DNA of 64,000 nucleotides from Actinoplanes regularis. GTDB lineage: Bacteria; Actinomycetota; Actinomycetes; Mycobacteriales; Micromonosporaceae. Below the pieces are notes generated by a model. The model was not told the DNA's origin, searched no databases, and was given only the letters and a program-made list of their open reading frames with translations. Of the stretch, positions 43,238 through 53,400 are shown one piece after another. The translations under genes and the position numbers were made by a program. The DNA is taken from assembly GCF_900188005.1 (NCBI RefSeq), contig NZ_FZNR01000008.1, positions 275,794 through 339,793 on the forward strand, read 5' to 3'. The stretch's first letter is position 1, and each line of letters begins with the position of its first letter.

Positions 43238-45766
43238 ATGTCTGAGACCGGCATCAACGACGACGCGACCGATCGACGGCTTCGGCTGCTCATCGGTCTC
43301 GTCGTCGTGCTGGGGCTGAGCGTCTCCTCGATCTGGACGCTGTACGCGGTCCGTGATCCCCAGCCGCCGCCTCCGTTGACCCTGCTGGCGGTGCTCTGCG
43401 CCACGGTGATCGTCGCCCAGCGATGGCGGGTCTCGGTCCGGATCAAGTCCAGTCTCCTGGGCAGCGCCTGGGGCGAGGTTCCGGTGCTCGTCGGCCTGGC
43501 TCTGCTGCCGGCCCCGTGGGTGCTGCTGTGCGCCGTGACCGGCCAGGGCCTACTGAAGATCGCCACCCGTTCCGGCGTACGGAAGACCGCGTTCGCGATG
43601 GCCAAGGAGGCCCTCACGGTCAGCGCCGCGGCGGCCGTCATCCTCGCCTTCGGGATCCATCCCGACCTGGAGAACCCCGACCTGCCGGTGCGCGTGCTCG
43701 TCGCCGCCCTGGCCGCTTTCGCCGTGACCGACCAGTTGGTCTTCCTGCCGATCGTGGCGACCGACACGGGCAGCAGCATCGGCCAGGCCGCCCGGCAGAA
43801 CTGGACCGGCACGGTCATCGGCCACCTCGGCCAGCTCCTCGCCTGCCTGATCGCGCTCTGGGTGCTCGCCACCCACGCGAACGTGCTGCTCCTGCTGGTG
43901 GTCCCGCTCGTTGTGGCTTGCATGCACCTCTGGCAGTCGCGCACCACCCGGACGAGGCAGGAGCGCGAGGCGTGGCAACGACTGGCCAAGGCCACCGACG
44001 AGCTCAACGCGGTCGACCTCACCCAGGTCCTGCACTCCGCGACCACTCGCGCGGCACAGATCTTCTCCGCCGCCGAGGCCGCGATCGACCTCACCGCCGG
44101 CGGCGCGGACCGGACGGTGCGCGCCGATGGCCAGCACGTGCTCTCCGACAGCCCGCTCGCCGGTGAACCGGCTCTGCCCGGGGAGACCACGGTGGACCTG
44201 GTCGCGCACGACGGCGGGGTGCGGGTCGGCGTGCTGCGACTGCGCTTCGGCGGGACGGTCCGGCTCACCGAGGTGGAGCAGTACAAACTGCGTACCTTCG
44301 CCTCGGCCGTCTGCACCGCGATCCGCAACGCGCAGGCGTACGCCGAACTCGCCCGGATCGCCGCGGAGAACGCGCACGCCGCCACCCACGACCCGCTCAC
44401 CGGCCTGCCCAACCGCCGCCAGCTGTACGACCAGGCCGCTCGCCTCTTCACCGACACCGGTCAAAACGGCCTGTCCGCCCTGCTGCTCATCGACCTGAAC
44501 CACTTCAAAGAGGTGAACGACACGCTCGGGCACGCGGCCGGCGACGACGTCCTGCGCGAGGTGGCCCGCCGGCTGAGCGAGTCGGCCGAGCCCGGTGACC
44601 TGGTCGCCCGGCTCGGCGGTGACGAGTTCGCGGTGCTGCTCACCGGTCTGCCCACCCCCGCCCTCGCCAGCCATCGGGCCGCCGCGATGCTCGGCGCGCT
44701 GGAGCCCGGCATCGATGTCGAAGGCATGCGGATCACCGTCGAGGCGGCCGGCGGCATCGCGCTGGCCGCCGGCACGGGCGGTGTCGAGGAGCTGATGCGG
44801 CGCGCCGACATCGCCATGTACCAGGCGAAACGCGCCGGCGAACCGACCACGATCTACGCGCACGCCCGGGACACCGCGGATGTCGAGCGGCTGATCCTCA
44901 CCGGCGAGCTGCGCCGGGCGGTCAGCGAGCACGAGTTCACCGTGGACTTTCAGCCGATCGTCGACCTCGGCAGCGGCGAGGTGCTCTCGGCCGAGGCGCT
45001 CGCCCGGTGGAAGCACCCGGGCCAGGGCGATCTCACCCCGGTCCAGCTCCTGGAGGCGGTGGAACGCTCCGGGCAACTGCCGGCCTTCGCCGACGCGGTG
45101 CTGGAGCAGTCGCTGCTGGCCATGCAGACCTGGCGGGAGGCGGGCTTCGACCTGCCGGTGGCGGTCAACGTGTCGCCCCGCAGCCTGCTCGACCCGAACT
45201 TCCCGGGCACCGTGCTGGCCCGGCTGGAGCGGCACGGCGTGTCACCCGGACAGCTGGTTCTGGAGCTCGCCGAGACGCTCACCATCAGCCAGATCGACGT
45301 GGTCGAGCGCACCCTGGCCGAGCTGCGCAACGCCGGCGTCCGGCTGGCCGTCGACGACTTCGGGACCGGGGTCTCCTCGCTCTCCGTGCTCTCCCGCATC
45401 CCGGTGCACGAACTCAAGATCGATCGCGAGTTCGTGGCCACGGTCGAGACCTCGGCGGAGGCTGCCGCGGTCATCCGGACCACGGTTGACCTGGCACGCA
45501 ACCTGCATCTGACGGTGGTGGCCGAGGGGGTGGAGAGCGAGCCGCAGCGGCGTGCGCTCTGGGAGCTGGGCTGCCTGGCCGGTCAGGGGCGCCTCTTCGC
45601 GCGGCCGCTCTCGGCGGCACGGTTCCTCGGCACGCTGCAGCGCGGTTCCGCGGGACGACCTGGAGTCCTGGCATCGCCGCTGCACGACGCCGGCGCCGTG
45701 GTGCGGATGCCGGTGCGACGACCGGCCGGAACGCAAAGATCGTCTCTGCCACACTTGCCGGCGTGA
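43238..45766 (+). CDS. Membrane-bound GGDEF-EAL protein (cyclic di-GMP enzyme)
   Basis: 842 residues. An N-terminal membrane sensor of five to six helices (about 10-225) is followed by a GAF-like region (about 245-365), a diguanylate cyclase domain with RLGGDEFAVLL (GGDEF at 460-464) and a phosphodiesterase domain with SAEALARWKHP (EAL at 586-588), VNVSPRSL, ELAETL, VDDFGTG and KIDREFV. Both signature motifs are intact, so it could make and degrade c-di-GMP; the usual allosteric RxxD site is not obvious. Its stop overlaps the next gene (GTGA at 45763-45766). RBS GAGGA lies about 6 nt before the ATG. Confidence 0.93.
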   Translation: MSETGINDDATDRRLRLLIGLVVVLGLSVSSIWTLYAVRDPQPPPPLTLLAVLCATVIVAQRWRVSVRIKSSLLGSAWGEVPVLVGLALLPAPWVLLCAVTGQGLLKIATRSGVRKTAFAMAKEALTVSAAAAVILAFGIHPDLENPDLPVRVLVAALAAFAVTDQLVFLPIVATDTGSSIGQAARQNWTGTVIGHLGQLLACLIALWVLATHANVLLLLVVPLVVACMHLWQSRTTRTRQEREAWQRLAKATDELNAVDLTQVLHSATTRAAQIFSAAEAAIDLTAGGADRTVRADGQHVLSDSPLAGEPALPGETTVDLVAHDGGVRVGVLRLRFGGTVRLTEVEQYKLRTFASAVCTAIRNAQAYAELARIAAENAHAATHDPLTGLPNRRQLYDQAARLFTDTGQNGLSALLLIDLNHFKEVNDTLGHAAGDDVLREVARRLSESAEPGDLVARLGGDEFAVLLTGLPTPALASHRAAAMLGALEPGIDVEGMRITVEAAGGIALAAGTGGVEELMRRADIAMYQAKRAGEPTTIYAHARDTADVERLILTGELRRAVSEHEFTVDFQPIVDLGSGEVLSAEALARWKHPGQGDLTPVQLLEAVERSGQLPAFADAVLEQSLLAMQTWREAGFDLPVAVNVSPRSLLDPNFPGTVLARLERHGVSPGQLVLELAETLTISQIDVVERTLAELRNAGVRLAVDDFGTGVSSLSVLSRIPVHELKIDREFVATVETSAEAAAVIRTTVDLARNLHLTVVAEGVESEPQRRALWELGCLAGQGRLFARPLSAARFLGTLQRGSAGRPGVLASPLHDAGAVVRMPVRRPAGTQRSSLPHLPA

Positions 45767-47022
45767 CGAAACCCGTCGGCGGACTGCTCGGGCGCATCGA
45801 CCGGGCGGCCGGTGGACTCGCGGCCGATCTCGGGCTGTATCTGATCTCCGCAGTGTTCGCGCTGGTCACGGCGTTGACCTCGACCCTGTTGCCGCATCGG
45901 GCCTGGGGGTCGATCGCCGCCTGGGGATATCTCGCGGCCACCCTCCTGGTCCTCACCCAGCTTCTGCTGCGACGTGGTCCGCTCGCCACGGACCGGTTCC
46001 GGGCCGGGCTCGCCTGGCTGACCTGGGCCGCCGTGGCACTGCTCCCGCTAGTCGTCGAGGCGGTGCAGCGGGCCGGTGGTCGCACCGATCGCGCCCAGGA
46101 GGAGGTCCTGGTCGTCGAGGCGATGGGGAAGTCGTTGCTGGAGCACGGCACGCCGTATCTGAGCCGAGCCGACATCGCCGCATTGCCGATCGACGAGCAA
46201 CTGATGGGCTACCGCCCGTACCAGCCCGGCATGGCGATCTTCGGGCTGCCGCGGGCGCTGGCCGGTGACCACTGGTGGACCGACGCCCGGATCTGGTTCG
46301 CGATCACCGCGGTGGCCACGCTGAGCATCGCGGTTGCGATTCTGCGTCCTTCCCACCCCTTTCCGGTACGGGCGATCCAGGCCGCCACCGTCCTTCCCGT
46401 GACCGCGTTGACCCTGGCCACGGGTGGTGACGACATCCCGGTGCTGACGCTCTGCCTGCTCGCCCTGGCCCTCGCCGCCACCGACCGGTTCGGCTGGGCC
46501 GGCGTGGCGGCGGGAGTCGCCGCGGCCGCGAAGCTCTTCGCCTTCCCGGTCGTCGCCGTGCTCGCCGTCCTCGCGCTGGTCGCCGGGCGGGGCCGCCGGA
46601 TGCTGCCGTTCGCCGTCGGTCTGCCGGTCCTCGCACTGGTCCCGCCGCTGCTGGTGAACGCCGACTCGCTGGTCGAGAACGTGCTGCGGTTCCCGCTCGG
46701 GCACGGCCTGGTCACCAGTCCGGCGCAGTCCCCGTTCCCCGGCTACCTGATCGCCCAGAACCTGCCGGGCGGCCGCATCCTGGCAGCTGCCCTGCTGGTC
46801 GGTGCGGCCTTGGCGATCGGCTGGCAGCTGCTGCGCCGGCCGCCCCGGGATGCCGGGACGGCGGCGCTGTTCTGCGGGTGGGGGCTGCTCGCCGCGATCC
46901 TGCTGATGCCCACCACCCGGTTCGGGTACCTGCTCTATCCGGTGGCCTTCCTGCTGTGGATTCCGGCATTGCGGCCAGCAGTCGCTCAGCAGACACACAG
47001 GTTCTTCCGCCCCACGGCATGA
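45763..47022 (+). CDS. Polytopic membrane protein, GT-C/DUF2029-like
   Basis: 419 residues, GTG start overlapping the GGDEF-EAL stop. About 11 hydrophobic helices. The first large outside loop (about 95-150) is charged and reads RTDRAQEEVLVVEAMGKSLL followed by HGTPYL and a YRPYQPGMAIFGLPRAL block, as in dolichyl/decaprenyl-phosphate-sugar transferases (GT-C fold), though the catalytic acid is not certain. Together with 38800-40104 it is a second such protein in the window. Coupling to a c-di-GMP enzyme suggests regulated envelope or polysaccharide synthesis; this is inference. Confidence 0.78.
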   Translation: MTKPVGGLLGRIDRAAGGLAADLGLYLISAVFALVTALTSTLLPHRAWGSIAAWGYLAATLLVLTQLLLRRGPLATDRFRAGLAWLTWAAVALLPLVVEAVQRAGGRTDRAQEEVLVVEAMGKSLLEHGTPYLSRADIAALPIDEQLMGYRPYQPGMAIFGLPRALAGDHWWTDARIWFAITAVATLSIAVAILRPSHPFPVRAIQAATVLPVTALTLATGGDDIPVLTLCLLALALAATDRFGWAGVAAGVAAAAKLFAFPVVAVLAVLALVAGRGRRMLPFAVGLPVLALVPPLLVNADSLVENVLRFPLGHGLVTSPAQSPFPGYLIAQNLPGGRILAAALLVGAALAIGWQLLRRPPRDAGTAALFCGWGLLAAILLMPTTRFGYLLYPVAFLLWIPALRPAVAQQTHRFFRPTA

Positions 47023-47045
47023 CAGGGCCTTGTACCGTCAGTGAG

Positions 47046-47426
47046 ATGCAGATGACCTGTCCCAAGTGCCACGGCGAGATGCGGGTCTACGAGCGCAGCG
47101 GTGTCACGATCGACCAGTGCACGGAGTGCCGCGGCATCTTCCTGGACCGCGGTGAGCTGGAGAAACTCTTCTCGGTCGAGGCCAACTACAACCGTTCCGC
47201 GCCGCCGCCCGGCCCCGCCACCCATATGCCGCCGCCGCCCGCCCCGCACGGCGGACACGGATATGTTCCGCCGCCGCCACCGCCGCCCGCCTACGGTGCC
47301 CCGGCCCCGCACTACCAGCCGGCCGCGCACTACCCGCCGGCCGCGCCACGCTACGGGCACCACGGCCACTACCGGCAACACGGCCACTACCGTCGCCGCG
47401 GCTTCCTGCACGATCTCTTCGACTGA
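47046..47426 (+). CDS. TFIIB-type zinc-ribbon protein with Pro/His/Tyr-rich tail
   Basis: 126 residues from ATG 47046. The first 42 residues form a zinc ribbon: CPKCHGEM and CTECRGIFLDRGELEKL, a pattern shared by the zf-TFIIB family (not a transcription factor in most bacteria). The rest is low complexity, rich in Pro, His, Tyr and Gly (GGHGYVPPPPPPP, HYQPAAHYPPAAP, HHGHYRQHGHYRRR), ending FLHDLFD, a short conserved-looking motif. The His-rich tail may bind metals. Function unknown. Confidence 0.85.
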   Translation: MQMTCPKCHGEMRVYERSGVTIDQCTECRGIFLDRGELEKLFSVEANYNRSAPPPGPATHMPPPPAPHGGHGYVPPPPPPPAYGAPAPHYQPAAHYPPAAPRYGHHGHYRQHGHYRRRGFLHDLFD

Positions 47427-48019
47427 CAGTTCGCCTTTTACGGTGATCCCGCCGTTGGCTCTGCCTGACGGCTCGCTCATTTGCTGATGATCAGCGGCGC
47501 CTGTCCCGGCCGGTCCATCCGGCCGGGGCGGGCCACCGCTTTGCCCGCGCCCGTTCTGGCCTATTTCACCGATCTGAGCCGGGCGCCGAACTGGGCCTGA
47601 TCGGCGGCTGAAATCAGCCGATTCGACGATGGACGAGGCGCCCTCGGTCCGTCTCCGCGATGCCTGTTCGCCGTAATTTTGGGACGGTCGCAAGACACTA
47701 CTGAAACGCATCGCTCGCGAGATGTTGACCGAGAGCGATCAATCGGCGCATGGCGATCGGGCCGCCACCCTCCCTCATTGAGGGTCGCTAGCAGCGGCAA
47801 CTGATGGATCGGGACCCGCGATCGCACGCCCGACGGTCCGCCCACAATGGCGTTGATCACACTCCGTGACCACAAACCGGAGCCGATCCGTCACGTTAAA
47901 GAGAACAATATCGATAATCCTCTCCTTTCGTTTGCGTTGTGAAGTCACAGGAATACGCAACGTCGCCGATCTTGGGTATTGTCACCTCGCCCCCTGTCGC
48001 GGCGAACGGAGGAAAGACC
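47427..48019. other. 593-bp gap upstream of the YbaB-type gene
   Basis: No convincing gene. It has a 16-bp palindrome (CGGCTGA-AA-TCAGCCG, 47605-47620), an AT-richer stretch near 47890-47940 and TATTGT (47977-47982) that could be the -10 for the YbaB-type gene. A minus-strand ORF at 47561-47875 (104 codons) looks like chance. A long untranslated leader or a small RNA cannot be excluded. Confidence 0.5.
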
Positions 48020-48361
48020 GTGACTGAAACTGAAGATCACACAGCGGACCAAGCGCTGCACAACGATCTGAAAGACGTTTATGGTCAGTATGAGGAGCTA
48101 CGTTCCGGAGTGGACGAATTGCAACGCAGCCTGGCCACCATGGAGGTGCACGCCGAGTCCCCGGACGGCGTCGTGCATGCCACGGTGAACTCCGACGGTG
48201 AGCTCGTCGGCCTTCGCCTCGACGAGCGAGCCTGTCGTGAATGGAACGTCGACACCCTGGCCGGCCTGATCGTCGAGACGGTCCGGCGCGCGTCCGCCGT
48301 CAAACTCCGCCAGGTCGAGCAGCTGGTGACCACGCACCTGTCGCCGGACGAGACCGCCTGA
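48020..48361 (+). CDS. YbaB/EbfC family DNA-binding protein
   Basis: 113 residues. GTG 48020 has GGAGG 7 nt upstream, so the longer frame beginning at 47939 is rejected. An N-terminal coiled coil (DLKDVYGQYEELRSGVDELQRSL) leads to VHATVNSDGELVGLRLDE and a C-terminal helix VETVRRASAVKLRQVEQLV, the fold of nucleoid-associated YbaB. The typical housekeeping copy sits between dnaX and recR; this one is solitary and convergent with dnaB, so it is a paralogue, in line with multiple YbaB-like proteins seen in actinobacteria near secretion genes. Confidence 0.85.
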   Translation: MTETEDHTADQALHNDLKDVYGQYEELRSGVDELQRSLATMEVHAESPDGVVHATVNSDGELVGLRLDERACREWNVDTLAGLIVETVRRASAVKLRQVEQLVTTHLSPDETA

Positions 48362-48647
48362 CCCGCCACCACGAGCCGCTCCCGCAGCAGCTTCGCCGGA
48401 CCGACGCCCGCACGTCGGGTTGGGGGCCGCAGCCATCGCGCGGCGACCCGGCGCGTTGGCGTCACCGGCGACCGCCGCACCACGCATGCCCGGCCGCGAC
48501 CGTTTCACCGCAATTGTCATGCCCGCCGCGAATTTCCTGCGGCCCGGCTTCGCGCCGAGAATCTGATCCGTCCTGCGAAGGTCCTCTGCAAAAGATCAAT
48601 CCGGAACCGCTCGGAAGCAACGGCCCGGACAAACCGCAGCTAAGCCT

Positions 48648-50081
48648 TTAAATCGCCATATCGACAAAGCGCGACAGGTGCAGCTGTGCCGCCACCGTGA
48701 TCGTGTCGGTCGGACCGTTACGGTGCTTGGCGACGATGAAATCCGCCTCGCCCGCCCGCGGCGACTCCTTGTCGTAGTAGTCGTCACGGTGCAGAAGGAT
48801 CACCACGTCCGCGTCCTGCTCGATCGAGCCGGACTCACGCAGGTCGGACAGCTGGGGCCGCTTGTCCGTGCGCTGTTCGGGGCCACGGTTCAGCTGGCTG
48901 ACGCCGATCACCGGGCACTCGATCTCCTTGGCCAGCAGCTTCAGGCCACGCGACAGTTCGGAGACCTCCTGCTGCCGGCTCTCGGTCTTCTTCGGCGAGG
49001 ACATCAGCTGGAGATAGTCGATGACCAGGAGCTTGAGGTTGTGCCGCTGCTTGAGCCGGCGAGCCTTGGCCCGGATCTCCATCAGGTTCATGTTGGGGGT
49101 GTCGTCAACGAAGATCGGCGCCTCGCTGATCTCGCCCATCCGCCGCGCGAGCTTGGTCCAGTCGTCATCGGAGAGCTGGCCGGACCGGAGAGTGTGCAGC
49201 GGCACCCGCGCCTCGGCGGAGAGCAGCCGCATCACCATCTCGATCTTGCTCATTTCCAGCGAGAAGATGGCGCTGGCGCAGCCGTGCCGGATCGCCGCGT
49301 TACGGGCGAAGTCCATGCTCGCGGTCGACTTACCCAGACCGGGACGGCCGGCGACGATGATGAGCTGGCCCGGGTGCAGACCGTTGAGCAGCCGGTCCAG
49401 GTCGGCGAAGCCGGTCGGGACGCCGGTCATCACGCCGCCCGAAGCGCCGACCGCCTCGATCTCGTCGAGCGTCGGCTGCAGCATGTCGCCGAGCGCGGCG
49501 AAGTCCTCGCTGACCCGCTTCTCGGTCACGTCGTAGATGGCCTGCTGGGCGAGGTCGACGATGTCATCGACATCGCGCCCACCGTTGCCGCCCGTGCCGT
49601 AGCCCAGCTGCACGATCTTGGTGCCGGCCTCGACCAGGCGCCGCAGGATCGCCCGCTCGGAGACGATCCGGGCGTAGTAGGAGGCGTTGGCCGCGGTCGG
49701 CACGCTCTCGATCAGCGTGTGCAGATAGGGCACACCGCCGACCCGCTGCAGGTCACCGCTGTCGGCCAGGGCCGCCGCCACGGTCAGTGCGTCGGCCGGC
49801 TCGCCCCGCCCGTAGAGGTCGAGGATGACGTCGTAGACGGTGGCGTGCACCGGCCGGTAGAAGTCGTTGCTCTTGAGGATCTCGACCACGTCCGCGATCG
49901 CGTCCTTGGAGAGCAGCATGCCGCCCAGCACGCCCTGCTCGGCCGCGACGTCCTGCGGGGGCGCCTTGTCGAACTGGCCGCCGTTCGGCGACTCGGCGCG
50001 GGCGAAACCGCCGCCTTGGGGTCCCCCGGTCGGCTGAGATGGAGGACGCGGATCCGGCCGTGCGTCGTCAGTGATCGACAC
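48648..50081 (-). CDS. dnaB: Replicative DNA helicase DnaB
   Basis: 477 residues from GTG 50081, which has GGGGGGAT about 8 nt upstream; an ATG at 50126 would add 15 residues without a ribosome site. The N-terminal DnaG-binding helical domain starts around PPQDVAAEQGVLGGMLLS. The RecA-like domain has Walker A in GRPGLGKSTAS (about residue 240), Walker B LLVIDYLQLM, GVSQLNRGPEQR and DLRESGSIEQDAD. No intein is present. Hexameric 5'-3' helicase at the fork. Convergent with the YbaB-type gene; a DnaA-like box cluster lies upstream. Confidence 0.98.
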   Translation of the reverse strand: MSITDDARPDPRPPSQPTGGPQGGGFARAESPNGGQFDKAPPQDVAAEQGVLGGMLLSKDAIADVVEILKSNDFYRPVHATVYDVILDLYGRGEPADALTVAAALADSGDLQRVGGVPYLHTLIESVPTAANASYYARIVSERAILRRLVEAGTKIVQLGYGTGGNGGRDVDDIVDLAQQAIYDVTEKRVSEDFAALGDMLQPTLDEIEAVGASGGVMTGVPTGFADLDRLLNGLHPGQLIIVAGRPGLGKSTASMDFARNAAIRHGCASAIFSLEMSKIEMVMRLLSAEARVPLHTLRSGQLSDDDWTKLARRMGEISEAPIFVDDTPNMNLMEIRAKARRLKQRHNLKLLVIDYLQLMSSPKKTESRQQEVSELSRGLKLLAKEIECPVIGVSQLNRGPEQRTDKRPQLSDLRESGSIEQDADVVILLHRDDYYDKESPRAGEADFIVAKHRNGPTDTITVAAQLHLSRFVDMAI

Positions 50082-50255
50082 CGGGACATCCCCCCTCGAG
50101 ACCATGCCACCATCACGATCGAACAAACCTCGGACGACTCGTTCGGCCGTCCCGGCGGGAACTTCAGCAGAACTTGTCGATCAGAGGGCTGGACCACTGT
50201 ACGAACCCCGCCGCCACCAGCCCAACTGCCTCGGTGGACGAGCCTCGGGACAAGC

Positions 50256-50308
50256 TGTGGACAGGTGGCTGATACCTGTGGGCAGGCCTGTGCACAGCAT
50301 GTGGACAA
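50256..50308. promoter_or_regulatory. Cluster of DnaA-box-like sites between dnaB and the giant gene
   Basis: TGTGGACAG (50256), TGTGGGCAG (50277), TGTGCACAG (50289) and TGTGGACAA (50300-50308), the last a perfect reverse of TTGTCCACA. Spacings are 21, 12 and 11 bp, close to one or two helical turns. It lies in the 376-bp gap between dnaB (divergent, start 50081) and the gene at 50458, otherwise unremarkable. Confidence 0.5.
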
Positions 50309-50457
50309 CTTCTGGGGAAAAAGCCTCAGCAGCACTTTTCCGCGTCCTTCCTGTGGAAGGCAGAAAAGCTGATGGATCTGCCGAAATACCGGGTCGGGTG
50401 AGCAAGCCGTCGCTGTGAGGCGTTGCGATTCCGCCTCCGGCGCGTCACCCTTTCCAG

Positions 50458-53400
50458 GTGGACCAACGGGAGTGGGACTACGGCGCCCGCATGTCGCGCG
50501 ACAGGCGCGCTGCGGAGGCTTGGCCCGTTCCAGAAACAGAGATCAGAGAATCCGAGCCGCGGTGGGCCTCGCTGACCGACACCGGCAGCATGACCCCGAG
50601 CCCGGAAGCCCTCACCTGGCAGGCCCGTGCGGACGCCTGGGCACAGCAATCCGACCTCGAGCCTTACTCGGGCGGTGGCGGCCAGGCCATCGAGCCGGCG
50701 AACCGCTGGACGGACGTGACCTCCACCGGGCGCCCCGCGTTCCCGGCAGACGGCGTCGGCTGGCGCAGCCAGACCGCGGAGTGGCGGGCCACCGGCGCGC
50801 GCTGGCGGCAGACCACCGAGTGGCGCTCGTCCACCGGCTCGCACGTCTGGCGTTCGACCACCGAGGCGTGGCAGGACGGCGAAGAGGGCACCGAGACGCC
50901 CGGCCGCCCGACCATCTCCGGCACCGCCTGGGCCACGTCGGAACTGGAGTCCGGCCGGGAGAGCACCCGGGACATCTCGTCGACCTGGTCCGAGACCCCG
51001 TCCTGGCAGCGCGACGCGGATCCGGGCCGGGCCGCGACCACCCCGGTCGAGCAGACCTGGGGCAGTCCCAGCACGCCGTCGTGGCAGCAGCCGTCCGCGC
51101 AGACCCCGTCCTGGCAACAACCGGATCAGACTCCGTCCTGGCAGCAGCCCAGCCAGACTCCCTCCTGGCAGCAGCCGTCCGCGCAGACCCCGTCCTGGCA
51201 ACAACCGGATCAGAGCCCGTCCTGGCAGCAGCCCAGTCAGACCTCGTCCTGGCAGCAGCCTGGTCAGAGTTCCTCGTGGCAGCAGTCCGCTCAGGCCCCC
51301 TCCTGGCAGCAGTCGTCGTCGCCGACGCCGCCCCGGCAGCGGGCCGCCGACTCGTGGTCACCGTCCGCCCCGGCCGGCGGTTACCGGGCCGCTGAGAGCG
51401 CCGCACCGTCGTCCGCCTGGGACAGCGGCCGCCTCTCCCCCGGGGAGAACACCACCGACGTCACCGGCTGGGACCGTTCCGGGGGTCCGGGCTGGCAGGC
51501 CGGGCCGCGCGACGACGGCCGGCACTTCGTCCGGGAGGACGACCGCGCCGCCTGGCAGCGCGCGGACGACGAGTGGTCCACGCGACGCGGCCGGCGGCGC
51601 GCCCCGGAGCCGGACGGCCAGCAGCCCTCCGGCGGCACCGGCTGGTCCGGCACCGCCGACACGGACAACTGGGCCGGCCACGCCGACACCGGCAGCATTC
51701 AGCTCTCCCCGGGCTCGCCGATCGCCGACCCGGGGCCGCCCGCGCCGTCCTGGGGCAGCCGCTCCGCCCGGCGGAACTACGAGGCCGAGCAGGGTTACGA
51801 CGACCGTTCCGGCCGCGGCTACGCCGCGGAACAGGGCGGCGCCTACGGTGAGCGCGGCGGCCAGACCCCTATTCAGTACGGCGTACGCCCCGACTCCGCC
51901 CGCCGAGCCGCGCCCGAGGACACCCCGGCCGGCGCGAGCGGCCGGATCGAGAACGCCGCCGCCTCCAACGGCCTGCCCGGACGCCAGCGCGGCGACGACC
52001 GGCGCGCCGCCCAGGGCCCGCAGCGCTACAACGCGAATCCGACGAACTGGCGCGAGGACACCGCGTCCTGGGACCCGGAGAAGGACGACACCAGCAACTG
52101 GACCCGCGACCCGGACACCGGCCAGTGGAGCCGTGCCGAGGAGGACCCGCGGGTGCTCGCCTGGCGCGCCGAGGCGGCCCGCCGCGAGCAGATGAAGCAG
52201 GAGGACGCCGAGGCGCCCGCCCAGCCCACCGGACCATCCGGCGGTGACGGTCGGCGCGGCCGACGTGACGACGGGCCCACCGGGCCGGTCGGCGGTGTCC
52301 AGGACGGTCCCCGCCCCCGCAGTGCCATGCCCAGCGGTGGTTGGTCGAACGGTGAGATGCCCGGCCCGGCCACCCCCCGCAGCGGCATGCCCGGCGGCAC
52401 CCCGTGGAACGGCGCCGACCAGCCGGAACCCACCGTCTCCGGCCGCTTCCGCACCGGCCAGCCCGAGCCTTCCAGCTCGGGACGGTTCCGCATGGACCAG
52501 CCCGAGCCGACCGTCTCCGGCCGCTTCTACACCGGCCAGCCCGAGCCGTCCGCTTCCGGCCGGTTCCGGGCCGACCAGCCTGAGCCGGGTCCCTACCCCA
52601 CCCAGCGCGTTTCTCCGGACGCGTACGGGAGCGACAGCAGTCGTCGGCGCGCTCCGGAGGACGACTATCCCGCCGAGAGCTGGCGGCAGGGTCCGATGCC
52701 ACCGCGTCAGAACCCGCCACGCGAGCTGCCCGCCGGCCGTTCCGGTTGGTCCCAGGCCGGGCCCGGCGCCCAGCGTGAGCTGCCCGCCGGCCCGTCGCGC
52801 TGGTCCGAGTCCGGTGCCCAGCCCGAACCGCCCGGCCGTTCGTCCTGGCAGGAGGAGCGCGCCCCGCGGCAGCCCGGCTACGGCGCCGCTGGGCCTGAGT
52901 CCTGGCAGGAGCGGGACCCGCGACAGTCCGGCTACGGTGCCGCCGACGCTTACGGGGCTCGTGATTCACGCGGTGCCGGCGATCCAAGAGATGCACGCGA
53001 GCCTTACGGGGCTCGTGACCCACGCGGTGCCGGCGACCCGAGAGATGCACGCGAGCCTTACGGGGCTCGTGACCCACGCGGTGTCGGCGACCCGAGAGAT
53101 GCACGCGAGCCTTACGGGGCTCGTGACCCACGCGGTGCCGGCGACCCGAGGGACACACGGGAGCCCTACGGTTCCCGCCAGCCTTACGGCGACGAGGCGG
53201 AGTCCGGTCGGGCCGCACGCCGAGCCGGTGGACCTGCCTACGGCGGTCCGGAGGACAACGGCCAATCCTGGCCCGACACCCGCCGGGCCAGCACCGCCCG
53301 CGAGTTGCCGGCCGGCAGTTCCTCTCGCGAGCCGTCCTACGGCATGCGGGAACTGCCCGCCGCCCCGCAGCGGCGGGACGACGAATACGGCGAGCCGGCG

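Noticed and set aside
47605..47620. Rho-independent terminator after the zinc-ribbon gene
   Set aside because: The two arms leave only a 2-nt loop, and the site is nearly 180 bp past the gene; it is noted as a palindrome only.
47561..47875. 104-codon minus-strand ORF in the gap before the YbaB-type gene
   Set aside because: Amino-acid composition is typical of a random GC-rich frame and no start signal is seen.
48648..50081. Intein in dnaB
   Set aside because: The protein has normal length and an uninterrupted Walker A region; no splicing-type Cys/His-Asn blocks.
52951..53166. CRISPR-like regular repeats
   Set aside because: Units are contiguous, without unique spacers, and are in frame within a coding sequence.
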